From: Terfezia claveryi
Lineage: Eukaryota > Ascomycota > Pezizomycetes > Pezizales > Pezizaceae
Assembly (NCBI GenBank): GCA_015179025.1
Contig: WHUX01000096.1
Location: 1-64,000 of the forward strand
DNA: 64,000 nucleotides
Direction: 5' to 3'
Under the pieces are notes generated by a model. It did no database searches. It saw only the letters and a program-made list of their open reading frames with translations, and was not told the origin of the DNA. Each line of letters begins with the position of its first letter. The first letter of the stretch is position 1. A program made the translations under genes and the position numbers. Of the stretch, positions 24,063 to 35,207 are shown piece by piece.

Positions 24063-26567
24063 ATGGGTCAAACACTCTCTAACCCCCCAGGCACATTGAA
24101 CCCTCCTCCTCTATCCTCACAACCACTGCCTCCAGATCTCCACCCTCTGCCCCAGCCGAGGAACACCCACCCTCCGCACGGATCCTCTCCGGCGCCTACC
24201 TTATCCGCAACAAAGCAAGCGGCACCGTCCTCCATCTCCTTCCCCCCCCGAATACGAAATCGGCGAGCACAGCGACATTGTTGGGTGGCAGCAGGAAAGT
24301 ATCGACCTCGAGGCATTAGGCCACCAGATCTGGTGGGTCGAGTGGGACGATATTCATGGAGGGTATATATTCTCAAATGTGAATAACCGCGGGGTGGTGT
24401 TGGACGTGGTTGGGTCGAGGGGAACGATGTTGGGGAGTTTATATGGTGCTGGCGGCATGAGTGGAGCAGCAGAGGAGAAGGGAGTGTGTGCGAGACCGAG
24501 AGTGAGGAGCATGGCTAGTGCGAGGAGTAGTAGGAGAAGTAGTGTCAGGAGTAGTATGAGGGGTAGTATGGAGGTTGTGAGGAGAGAGGAAGTACTGGGG
24601 AGTGTGGTTAATGGAGGGGATGGGATGCAGTTGACGGAGGGTAGTATTAGTGATAGGATTAGAAGTCAGAGATGGATCTTGAAACGGTCACAATCGACTT
24701 CGTGAGTACACATAACTATCACTAATTTCACTTCGTTTCAGCCAGCAATGGGCTAATTTGATGATCTACCTACAGGGAATGCTTTTCCATCCACAATCTC
24801 CTCAACCCCTCCATCGTCCTCGACCTCGACTGGGGCAAGCCTACAAATGGCACCAAAGTAAAACTTTGTGCAAAAACCGGTGTCAACCACCAACAATGGA
24901 ACTTCATCATCCCCCCTATACCCAGCATGTCCCCTCCCATCGGCTCCTGGGTATTTCTCGTCAACCACAAATCTGGCGCCTTCCTCCACCACACAGACAT
25001 AAACTACCCACCGGCCTGCATAAAACTCCAGAAATGGGAAGGCATTGGGGAGAAGAAGGAATTCTGGGGCCTGCATTGGTGTTTCATACTTGCGGACGAT
25101 AGAGTGGGGCAGCCAAAATTTTATATAAAAAATAGGCTCACGGGGACTATGCTGGAGCATTGGGGAGGGAGGAGGAAGGGGGATAGTATCAAGGCAGATA
25201 GTTACCTATATACAGAGAGCAAGGAGTGGAAGTTGGATTTATTGCCTGCGGGGAGTCCCGCCGACGGCAAGTTTAAGACGGGGTTGTGGGGGTTGACGAA
25301 TGCGGAGAGTGACTGTACGTTGGATCATTTCGGGATGAAGAGTGTGCAAGCATATTCGCCGGGACCGATGAAGGATGAGAGCCGGCAATGGAGGATTATG
25401 GAGGTGAGTCTTGTTAATTATTCCTGCGTTTCTTTGGATTTGGTGCTAATTCGAAAATAGGCCGCCGGACCCTTCGTCGGCTATGGTGCAGCGACTCTCC
25501 TCTCCCCACCTACCCTTGGGCCTCCCCTCCCCACCCTCTCCTCAAGCTGCACCACCCTCTCCCTAACCACCACCTCCAGTGCCTCCCTTCAACCCCTCGT
25601 AATGCCATCCCCAACCTCATTCACCAATATCGAACCCTCTACCTGGCCCTTCCCCGCCTGTGCCCCCTCCAGCCGCGACCCCCTCGGCCATGAAGAACGC
25701 TCCTTCTTCGAGCTTCTTAGTCGAATCGAAACACAGCTCATTACCCCGGGTCCCTACTCCGCCCCACAAAAGCGAACAACAACTACCTCCGCCCCGAGCA
25801 CCCCTGGGTCGATATTATCCATAAATTCACCGTCTCCAACCACCTTGCCACCTTCCCGCCCTAAATCGGGAGTGCTAACCCTCCCAATGGGATTCTTTGA
25901 TCTCGCCAAACATGGGAAAGGCGGCGGTAATGAGAAAAAACAACCCACTAAACTCATCCTCGATGGTGCATCAAAAACAACACTCACACTCATCACCCCT
26001 ACTGGGGCAACTATTCTCTCCCTCCCCGCTCCCTCACCTGGGCAACTCACTAAGAAACGGATCCTCGCCGACTCAAGCGGCTGGACTGCCTGGGCGCTCG
26101 GCTTCTCCTCCCAAAGTGGGACCATGACCAACTGGAACTCGCTTGTTGAGAGCTCTGTTGTGCGTAACGCTGATCGCCATGATCGGTACATCGTCTCTTT
26201 CTACGAAGCTGTAGCTATAATCAGGGAGCTGTTAATACACTACTACGATACCCAGAGCGCGATGTTGGCTGAGACAATGGGTGTAGGAGATGCGGGGGTG
26301 GTGATGTTGCCGAGTAGAGTGACATGGTTAGTGATGATGGCCACGGCGAGTTTGGAGCGGGTGATTAGGATTAGAAAGTCGGGGCTGGTAGTCGATGGGG
26401 AGGTTTGTGGAAAGATGGGGTGGCAGGGGGGGATGGGTGAGGGGTGGAGAGAGGGGAGGAGGGTTGACGAGTGGGTTGTTGGGGAGCTGGAGAGAGTTAG
26501 GACGGGTTGGGGGAGGGTGGAGGGTGTGTGTAGGGGGGGGATGAAGAGGGGGGCGTTTGTTTATTGA
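24063..26567 (+). CDS. Ricin-B-like (beta-trefoil) lectin-domain protein, three exons, apparent frameshifts in exon 1
   Basis: Exons 24063-24701, 24776-25403 and 25461-26567. Introns 24702-24775 (GTGAGT...CTACAG) and 25404-25460 (GTGAGT...AAATAG) join in frame. The product would be about 790 residues. It starts MGQTLS, a possible N-myristoylation signal. It then carries several trefoil repeats: GAYLIRNKASGTVLHL, CFSIHNLLNPSIVLDLDW, GSWVFLVNHKSGAFLH and FYIKNRLTGTMLEHWG. Q-W-type closers such as HQQWNFI and SRQWRIME fit the RICIN/beta-trefoil fold, which usually binds carbohydrate. The C-terminal ~370 residues are unrecognised. Frame is lost twice in exon 1, at C runs 24083-24088 (6 C) and 24242-24249 (8 C), and one extra C in each would restore it. 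The rest is open, so assembly error or very recent decay are both possible. Confidence 0.75.
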
Positions 26568-26628
26568 TTCCGAAGGGTGTGTATATGATTTTTATGCGAG
26601 ATGAGTGCTTTCATGTGTCTTGGGTGTG

Positions 26629-26660
26629 CAGGTTCTCGTGCCAACCAGACTACAGGTTCT
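26629..26660 (+). mobile_element. Micro-insertion (subfamily A), 16 bp, between 8-bp direct repeats
   Basis: CAGGTTCT at 26629-26636 is repeated at 26653-26660 (extends to 10 identical bases). The insert is CGTGCCAACCAGACTA. It lies 62 bp past the stop codon of the lectin-domain gene, probably in its 3' UTR. Confidence 0.85.
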
Positions 26661-28678
26661 CGCCCTTTCGATCTTCGTTGTTGATCTCTGGTCCATGGTT
26701 TCTTTTGAGGATACGAGTGGATCTGTGGAAATACCTTGTTTAGCTGGAAGGCAGAAAGAAAAGTTTGGGAGTTGGGATTTTTGGTACTTTGCGGTTTCTG
26801 TGACTTCCTCTTTTGTCCCTACTCTTTGCTTGCTTTTATTTTGGGCAAGATCAAGAGACCCAAGATTTCATAGGCGCAAATATGGTTATGGTAACTGGCA
26901 AATTCGTTAGATAAATGGGAAGTCGAGTAGCAGGCGGGGGCGAAAGAAAACAAGCGGAAAGGTGGGGGAGGAGGGCCAGAGGAAAGGTGGGTTTGATGGA
27001 CTGCAGCCGGGTTTTCTTTGAATCTTGTTGGTGTTTATGTTACTTCACTCAGTCACTCACATAATATGATGTTTTGTCTGTTTGATCACCTTTTTGGTTT
27101 ATTCATGGTTTCTCATTTCGTTTCTTCTATCTTCCATATATGCCTTGTCTCTGAGTTCAGAGTTCTGGGTTCAGGGTGTCTTGAATATAGTGGATAGATG
27201 GGTCCATGACATGACATGGACGGGTCCTACAACCTCGCCAGATACGGCCTGCAGGAGAAACAGGCATTGGTCTAACCAGAATATCTGCTTGCTAGCTTGT
27301 TTGCTTAGTGTTGATGCTCCACTTCCATTCCCTCCCCCTATTGCCTTCCTTCGTTCGGTACATGGTAATTGGATTTGTTTATACATGATCCCGATGATTC
27401 CTTACCCCAAGGTTTGGGCGGGGTGGCGGGGGGGTGTAGGATAGGGACTGTGTCGGGACGTGTCGAGTTTATTTGGATTCTGTCGGTGAATCCTGGGCCG
27501 GGAAATGGGATACTGCCTCCTTCTCTTCCTTTTTGCATGGAATGAGAGGGGGGGAGGGGCGGTATAGTGCATTCTGGGGGAATATGGGGTGGATACGGAT
27601 ATATTTCTTGGATACGAATAGGGCGGATGGGAAGGAGGGAAGGGCAGGAGGAAAGGCTTTCTTTTGTTAGTGGATGTTCTTTGTAATTTAGACTGGGATG
27701 GGGATGAGAGTGGGATTTGGGCATGGGTACTGTAGGTAGTTTAGGGAATGTGGAATACATATATGGTTATTATATGAGGTTTCGACAAGATCAAGGACGA
27801 GATCAACGGTCCTGGCTGGTAGTGGCAGCTCGTTTGTTACCTGGTGATAGCTGGCAACCAATAAGGAAACCCACAGAAGTCACGTGATTTGCGACCTGCA
27901 GACTTGGAAGTGATTTGGGATACATAGAGACGAGATGCCGTGGGCGGGTATAAGTACTTATATTCACAGTCGGCATAGTAATTGTCAGAGAATTATCGCA
28001 TCATCACATCCTCCAAAGTATTACTGTGCGTGGGCATCGCTATTTTTATAGTGATTTACTTGCACATGTGCAACCATGCCGCGTATGTGTGGAGAATGGA
28101 GATGGGGATGAGAGCTGGAGATGGAGATGGATATGTATGGATATATATGGATCTGATATATATAGGGATATGTATTGATATATATCCGTATACAATACGT
28201 ATACATCCATCGATCGCATTATTCTTGCTCATTGGAATTATACTTTGTATATTTCATATGAATATGTTGCATTCTTGCCCAGCCCCGCCCGGCAGCTGAT
28301 CAGACGACATCGCACCTCATTCCATCGCTCACCGACATCACACAGCTTGTCAACAACCGCCAGCTTTGCACCGGGAGCGATCGTTGGCTTTACCGATTAA
28401 TTATTCTGTTATTCTGCTCTTGCCTTGTGGCCCTGTTATTGCTTTTACGATACCCATATTACCCATCGCCATTTTTATAACAAACACGTTAACAAAGCGC
28501 TGAAGCTCATTACCCCTGCCGCCCATCACATCGCCCCCCACGCAACCACCAGCCCAGCGCCATACCCTTTCTCCACCGCCATACGTTCAGCCCTGGGACA
28601 AGTATTTTCTCCACCGTATTCACTTCACCTCACCCACCTCCTCACCATTCCAATCCACACACGTAGCCCCCTCCACCG
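26661..28678. other. Intergenic between lectin-domain gene and Q-rich gene
   Basis: No gene supported. Contains GATATA/TATGGATA-rich low-complexity sequence at about 28100-28200 and a pyrimidine-rich stretch from about 28440 that probably includes the promoter and 5' leader of the next gene. Confidence 0.4.
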
Positions 28679-29324
28679 ATGCAAAACCATCTCTACAAAC
28701 TCCCTCCCCCCCTTTTCCCCCTCGTCCAGGGACAAATCCACCCCAAAACCAGTACGGGACATATATCCCTCATCTCGCTCAATACAACCCAAACGCCCCC
28801 GCAATTCCCCCTGGGACGGCAACGGGGGTGAATAGTAATGGGGTATACCACGGTAAGTTCTCGGGGAAGTTATGCACGTATCTACGGGGACTAATGCTAT
28901 ATGATCATGATACCTAGGCCAAGCCCCACCACTCATCTACCCCCCTCAACAGCCCCTCTACAACCAGCCCCTAGGCTACGGCACCGCGGCGCAGCAATAC
29001 TCTAATTACGGCTCCACGGGTGTTGGCTCACCACAGTTAGGAAGCACTACATCTGCAGGAGGATGGGGGGCAGCGTTACCGGGACAGACGATCTCGCAGT
29101 GGCAGGCCACGCCGTATCAACCCCCGCAGCAGGGGCAGCAGGGGCAGTATAGTTCCCCGCCACCAGTTAGTTATACACCGGGAGGGGGAGCAGGAGCATA
29201 TCAACCGCCCCCCCCACCACCTCCTCCACGTCCCCAAGAAGAGCAGCAGGGGGCTTTTCAGAGTGCGTATTCCCCGCATTTGACGGGACCGCATGCCACA
29301 GGGAAGCCAGCACCACCACCACCT

Positions 29325-29401
<77 letters not shown>

Positions 29402-32400
29402 GCAGGGTCAGTATGGGGGGTATGATAATACTGGGAATACTATGGCGGGAGCAAGTACAGGGTGGCAGCCGCAGAAACCGCAACAGCAGTATTCATGGGA
29501 CGGGACGGGGAATAGTAATTGTAATAATAATAATACCACGGGAGGATGGCAGCAACAGCAGCAGCCGCAAAACCAACAACAACCGCAACAAGGGGTGTTT
29601 TCGCCGGGTACTACGGCTACGCCTGGGTTTAGCCAATATGGCGAGGATAGTTCGGGGTATGTATTCAACTATCCATCCATTTTCTCTATGCACGCCCATC
29701 CAGCTTTTATCATTAAAGCAAATCTCTTGAAATTATCTACTCACTTTTTGCTCCTTTTCTCCTTCCAGATCCGGAACCACCGCCCCCCCAATTATTCCCC
29801 CCTCCGTCACCACCACCACCGGCCACTTCCACCAACCCCAGCCCCAACTGATCTCCCACCCCCCAACCTTCACCGCCGTAGACTACAACAACCTTCAGCA
29901 CCAATCCCACTCCCAAGTCTACTCCCCCACCACAGACACAAGTCCCTCTCCGTGGCAGAGTGGGACATTATCCCAACCTACGTCCTTCGGCCCTGCTTCG
30001 GGGCAAGGGCTGAAGAAGAAGTGGACATATACGCCTGCGGGGCAGCAGCCGCAGCAGCCGCAGCAGCAACACTCTCAATGTGGAGGTGGGTTGGGACAAC
30101 AGGATAATAGTAGCAATGTCAATGCTGGATTAGGAAGTAGTGGTGTAGGTAGTTGGGATCTTCAACAACAGCAGCAGTATGCAGCACAACAACAGACTCT
30201 CCAACAGCAATATGCCCACCCCCTTCCCCATCAACAAGACTCCTCTTCGTTCTGGGTAAGTGGTCAGCAATACCAACAACCACCCCAACAACTCCAACAG
30301 CAACCACAAGGCCAAAACCCCACAATCTCCTCCAGCATCCTCGCCGGTGGAGGAGGCATTTCTTCATGGGAGCACTTTGGCATGGGTGTGGAAGAAGTCG
30401 ATGATGAAGCTATCCTAGCTGAACGCACGAGGAGGCGGGATGAGGAGAAAGCGAGAGAGAGAGAAGAGATGGAGAGGCTCCGTAGGGAGGAGGAGAGGAG
30501 GGTGGAAGAAGAAAAAAGGAGATTAGAAGATGCAGAGAGGAAGAGGGTTGAACAAGAAGAAGCGAGGAGAGCGGAAGAGGAAAGAAGGAGGGTTGAGGAG
30601 GAACGGAGGAAGGCGGAGGAGGCGGAGCGGATTAAGATTGAGGCAGAGCAAAAGAGAGCAGCGGAGGCGGAGCAGAGGAGATTTGAGGAAGAGCAGAGGA
30701 GGGCAGCGGAACAGAGAAGGCTTGAGGAGGAGAGGAAGAGGATTGCGGAAGAGGAGTTGAGAAGGGCGAAGGAAGAGGAGGAGAGAGTGAGGAGGGCGAA
30801 GGAAGAGGAGGAGAGACTGAGGAGGGTAGAGGAGGAGAGGAGGAAGATTGAGGAGGAGAGGAAGAGGATTGCGGAAGAGGGGTTGAGAAGGGCGAAGGAA
30901 GATGAGGAGGAAGTGAGGAGGGCGAAGGAAGATGAGGAGAGACTGGGGAGGGCAGAGGAGGAGAGGAGGAAGATTGAGCAGTTTGCGGCTGCGGCTGCGG
31001 TAGCTTCGGCAGCAGCTAAACAGCAACAGGAATCACAACAGCAGCAACAACAATCACTGCAGAAATTACAACACCAACAATCCTGGGGATCAATCATGCA
31101 ATCCTCCCCCCCACAAAGCCCCGCATTTCCGCCGTATAGTGTCCTGCAGCAATTTCATCACCAATCGAGTAGGCCTGCGATGACATATCCTAATGCGGTA
31201 ATGCCGGGGGATATTCATGGTGTTGGTGGAGGTGTTGATGGTGCGGAGTATCGAGCTCGGACTATGACTCAGCCGTGGCAGCAGGATGGGCAGAAGGATA
31301 TGATTAATGAACCCGTACCGCTCCCGGGGATGGCTACAGGTGCACTTCCTCCTGCGGTCCCCCCAAAGATTGAGCAGGTTCTGCCGGCGTTGGCGCAGTT
31401 TGTGCCGAAGGGAGATGGGGTGCAGCAAGAACCCCTACTCGTATCGTACCCCGAGATCCACCCCAACGGCGGGGCCCCCCTCCCCCCACCTAAATCCACA
31501 CCCCTCCTCGTCACCACTTCCATGCAAACCGACCCTATCCCCCCACCTCCCACCCCACCACCTCCCCCCCCTCTGAATTCTCCGTCCCGGACTCCCTCGA
31601 CCACTGGTATCGCCAGTCTATCCACCGGTACATCTCCATGGTCCTCTCGGAATCCGCAGCCGCAACCGAAAAGGAGAAGTTGGGGGTTTTTACGAATTTT
31701 ATGATGGACGAGACGACCCTTAGAGGGGCGAGATATTCTACTGCTGTGGGAGAGGAGGGCGAGGCGGGGTTGGTGGGGTTGGGGGGGATGCAGAGGAAGG
31801 GTACGTTTTGGGGAAGTGGGGATTATGGAAGTTTGTATGGTAGTGGTACTGGTAAGGGTGGTAAGGTTGTGGGAGAGAAGGAGAAGGGAGGAGTAGGTTT
31901 GGGGGGTTATGAGAGTGTTAGTGAGGATGATGGTCATTACGATGATGAGAGTGATGATGGAGGGGTGGGTGGTGAGTTGGGGGGAATCGGGGTGGAATTG
32001 GAGAGGGAGTTGGGAATTTTGCCCAAAGAGAAGGAAGGGGTGGAGGTGAAGCCTTTATTTGCAGGAAAGAAAGTGGACAAGCCGGTGCCGCATTTAGGAG
32101 AGGGGATATTGAAGAGGGTTAATACTACTACTTCTACCTCTACGCCTACTCGCACGCTTACTCCTAGCCCTATACCTCAGCATGAGCAGGAGGCAAAATC
32201 TCTACTGCCAGCACTACCTCACGCTATAGCCCCTCTCAGTCCAAGAAGAGATTCCTTCCCTCCCCCAGCAGCACCAACACCGGCTACTCCAAATCGGAAC
32301 TCACTAACAACCGCAAAAACAACTCCCGCACCACTATCCGCATCCCCGAAACTCACCGCCCAAAGTAGGCAAAGCTCTCTCAATATCACAGATAATACCC

Positions 32401-35207
32401 CGCCTACACCGGGAGTAAGCCAGTACAAACCCTTTAGACCAAGTACACCCACCGCGACAACTGCACCGGTGAAGCCGTTCGGAAGGGATGTATCTTCGCC
32501 CAGCCCGGGGGTGAGTGGGTACCAGGCGTATCATCCCCCGTCTACTAGTACGGCGGCAGCTACAAGTCCGAAACTGCCTTTTGTCGCTCCTGCGACAGAG
32601 GGTGGATACAGAGCGTATAGACCTCCCAGCGAGGTAAACGCCGCAAAGAGGAATTCTTGGGTAGCTGGCGGATCTACCGGGGGGGCTCTAGGTGCGGGAG
32701 GGATAGCTAGGCCGTTCAGTGCGATTGGAGCCCAGGGTATGGTGCCGTCCCAGATGGCCCCAGATAGGAGGATGACGATGACGACGATGCCTGTTGGGGG
32801 TGCAAGTTCTGGGTTATCTAAGAGTGCTCAAGGACAGGGCCTGGTGGATGAATTGGGATTACTTGGATTCGGTGAGAGTGGGAATGGAGCGGCATCGAGA
32901 AGGGCGCATACGATGGCATGGGATGCGGCACATCCTCAGCATCTACAACAGCACCAGGGGAAGCCGATTGGCGGGTTTTTTGCACTACCGCCGGTTGATG
33001 GTCAAGGTCCAGGGAGGGCGAGGGCGGAGAGCGTAGGCGTTGGTATGGGGGCGCCAAAGACCCCGCCATATCCGTTAGAGGATTTTCCTCGGCCGTTTAA
33101 GCCACAAGCACCACAAGGACAAATTCCACATAGCAGGACGCCGAGCCCAGGTGCAGCAGCAGATGCGAGGGGGAGAACGAGAGCAGCGTCGACACCATAT
33201 CCTCAGCAGCAACAAGGGAATAGGAGTAGAGCCAGCTCTGCGACTCCCATACCAGCAGCACTACAAACTGGAGCTGGGCCGAAAAGTAGAGATGGTTCAC
33301 AGGGACCGGGGGGGTATGGAGGGAAGAGCTTAAGCCCGCAACCACAGCAGGGTCAGTTTGGGAATAGGGCGAGGAGGGAGAGTGGGAGTCGAAGCCCGGG
33401 ATTAGCGGGGCCGGTATATTCACAGTTTGCACCGCCACCGCCGTTGCAGGCAGGGAGAAAGACAGGAACGCCGAAGCAAGGGCAGGGGTATGCTCCGCCG
33501 CCACCACAGCAGCAGAAGAGTCCGCAGGGGCCGGCGAAAGCGGGATTGACGTTGTCGCCTGCGCTGGGGAAATCGCAGGGACCGGATTCGCCGGGGCTGA
33601 CGGGGAGACAACAACAACAACAACAACAACAGCAACAACAACAACAGCAACAACAACAGCAACAACAACAGCAACAACAACAACAGCAAGAGGTTCCGAG
33701 AGCGGTGAGTCCAGGGCCGCAATTGGGGGCGGGGATGCAGCAGCGGGGGGTAAAGGTGGCTACGCCGGTGCAGACACAGCCGATCATGGCTCCCCCTGCG
33801 GCGGTGATGATGGAAGCGGAGCCGATTATGGCAGCGCCTGTACCGCCAAAAGCAGTTACACCTGCTCTCCAACAACCTCTTTCTGCCCCACCAGCTCCAA
33901 CAGCATCCACTAGTAATACCTCCCCTGCCCTAACCACCCTCCTCACCCTCCTCCCTCCCACAACCCCTCTCACCAGCTCCGTCTCCCGCACCACAACCCT
34001 CCTTTCCTCCCTTCCTTCCGACTTTTCCTTCATCACGACACTCACTGCCGAATACACCACACATCTGAACCAGATGCGGAAAAAATCTGAAGAAGTACGC
34101 CGCCAGCGCCAAGAAGCCCACGATAAAATCGGCGATCAAGCATATACTGCGAGCGAGGTTGGATATGGGGATTTAGTAACTTTGGACGAGGAGTTCAAGG
34201 AGAGTGAGGCGCGGGTGAAGGAGGAGGAGGAAGCAGTCGAATGGAGGATGTTTGGGGAGCGGGTTGTGGAGCCGGTGATTAAGAGGCTTGGAGACGAAGT
34301 GAGGAAATTGAGCGGCGAAAAGCGATGGTTGGTTGATGAGGCTCTGATATCGGCGACTGCGGGGAAAGAGTGGTGGTTTGGTGGGAGTACTGGGGCTGAA
34401 AGTAAACCTGGTGTTGGGGACATATTACGCGCACTCCTGGATATTTACACTGCCCTTGAAGCTCGCTACAAAAAAATTACTGATATCCAGCTTGAGAAAA
34501 TTCGCAGAGAGAAGAAGATGGTGTGTGCTCGGCTGTACGAGAGGGGGGAAGTAAAGCGCATGAAGGAAACCGAGAAGTCGTTTGAAAAGGCTGAGAAAGA
34601 GTTGCTGCATAAATCAGCCATTGAACGCAGGGCTCGCGCGGGGGAGCTGCAGAGGGTGGTGGAGGAGGGTGTGATGAGAGGGCTGGAAGAGGAGCTTGCT
34701 TATTCGGAGCTAGTGACGAATGCGGTCAAGGCACTGCTGGAAGAGGTTCCAGCGAGTGAGGAGGGGGTGAGGGAGAGATACGCGAGGGAGAAGGAGTGGG
34801 TTGTGGAGACTGAGGAGGCGTTGGCGAAGGGGGAGGTGGTGCTGGCGGAAATTAACACACGTACAGTGGGGCTATTTGAAATATTTTATGATGCAGGAAT
34901 GGAAATTGCGAGGTCGGAATTTGAGGAGAGGTTGGCGGGGGGAAAGGCGAGTGGGGCGGTAACGAAGGAGGAGGTGGATGGGTGGGAGGGAACGAGGAAG
35001 GATGAGGAAGAGAGCTTGGCAAAAGAGTTGGGTGAGAGGAAGGAGTTGGTGGTGGGGGAGTGGGAGGAGGTGAAAGGGCTGATTGGGATGGGGATTGGGA
35101 GGCTGAGGGCGGGAAAGGGGAAGGAGGAGATGCAGGAGAAGGTGGAGGTGCAGCCGGCGCCACAGACCCAGGGCGGGGGAAAGGGCGTGTGGGGATGGTT
35201 TAAGTAG
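28679..35207 (+). CDS. Long Q/P-rich coiled-coil protein (~2,100 residues), three exons, one or two C-run frameshifts
   Basis: Introns 28853-28917 (GTAAGT...CCTAG) and 29657-29768 (GTATGT...TCCAG) join in frame; exon 3 ends at TAG 35207. Order: Q/G/Y/P-rich N-terminal half with a 27-Gln tract (29325-29405); a Glu/Arg/Lys coiled coil (30405-30990); a proline-rich stretch; a block that reads as conserved sequence (DSLDHWYRQSIHRYISM at about 31590, followed by MMDETTLRGARY); a long disordered Ser/Pro region with a second 27-Gln tract (33609-33689); and a C-terminal helical domain ending GVWGWFK. I do not recognise the family. Its architecture suggests a cytoplasmic scaffold. The frame shifts at C run 31564-31571, where 8 C are present and 9 would be in frame. 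The start is uncertain: ATG 28679 needs one extra C in the run at 28706-28712, and the upstream in-frame sequence to 28504 has no ATG. Confidence 0.75.
29325..29405 (+). repeat. CAA/CAG polyglutamine tract, 27 codons
   Basis: Mostly alternating CAA and CAG codons, ending in four CAG codons, in exon 2 of the Q-rich gene. The mixed codons should make it less prone to slippage than pure CAG. Confidence 0.95.
30732..30983 (+). repeat. 126-bp (42-residue) tandem duplication in the coiled coil
   Basis: The block starting GAGGAAGAGGATTGCGGAAG at 30732 recurs at 30858 with about a dozen changes. It encodes RIAEE(E/G)LRRAKE... twice. 126 bp equals 42 residues, which is six heptads, so the coiled-coil register is preserved. 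Confidence 0.8.
33609..33689 (+). repeat. CAA-rich polyglutamine tract, 27 codons
   Basis: 27 consecutive Gln codons, mainly CAA with regularly spaced CAG, flanked by LTGR and EVPRA. Same codon count as the first tract but a different CAA/CAG pattern. Confidence 0.95.

Noticed and set aside
27082..27444. 120-codon plus-strand frame with hydrophobic start
   Set aside because: Its composition is that of 3' UTR or intergenic sequence, and no family or splice support was found.
30264..31097. Long minus-strand open frames (Ser/Leu/Cys-rich) opposite the Q-rich gene
   Set aside because: They are mirror images of the biased GAG/AGG and CAA/CAG codon use on the plus strand, where splice sites and a continuous protein are found.
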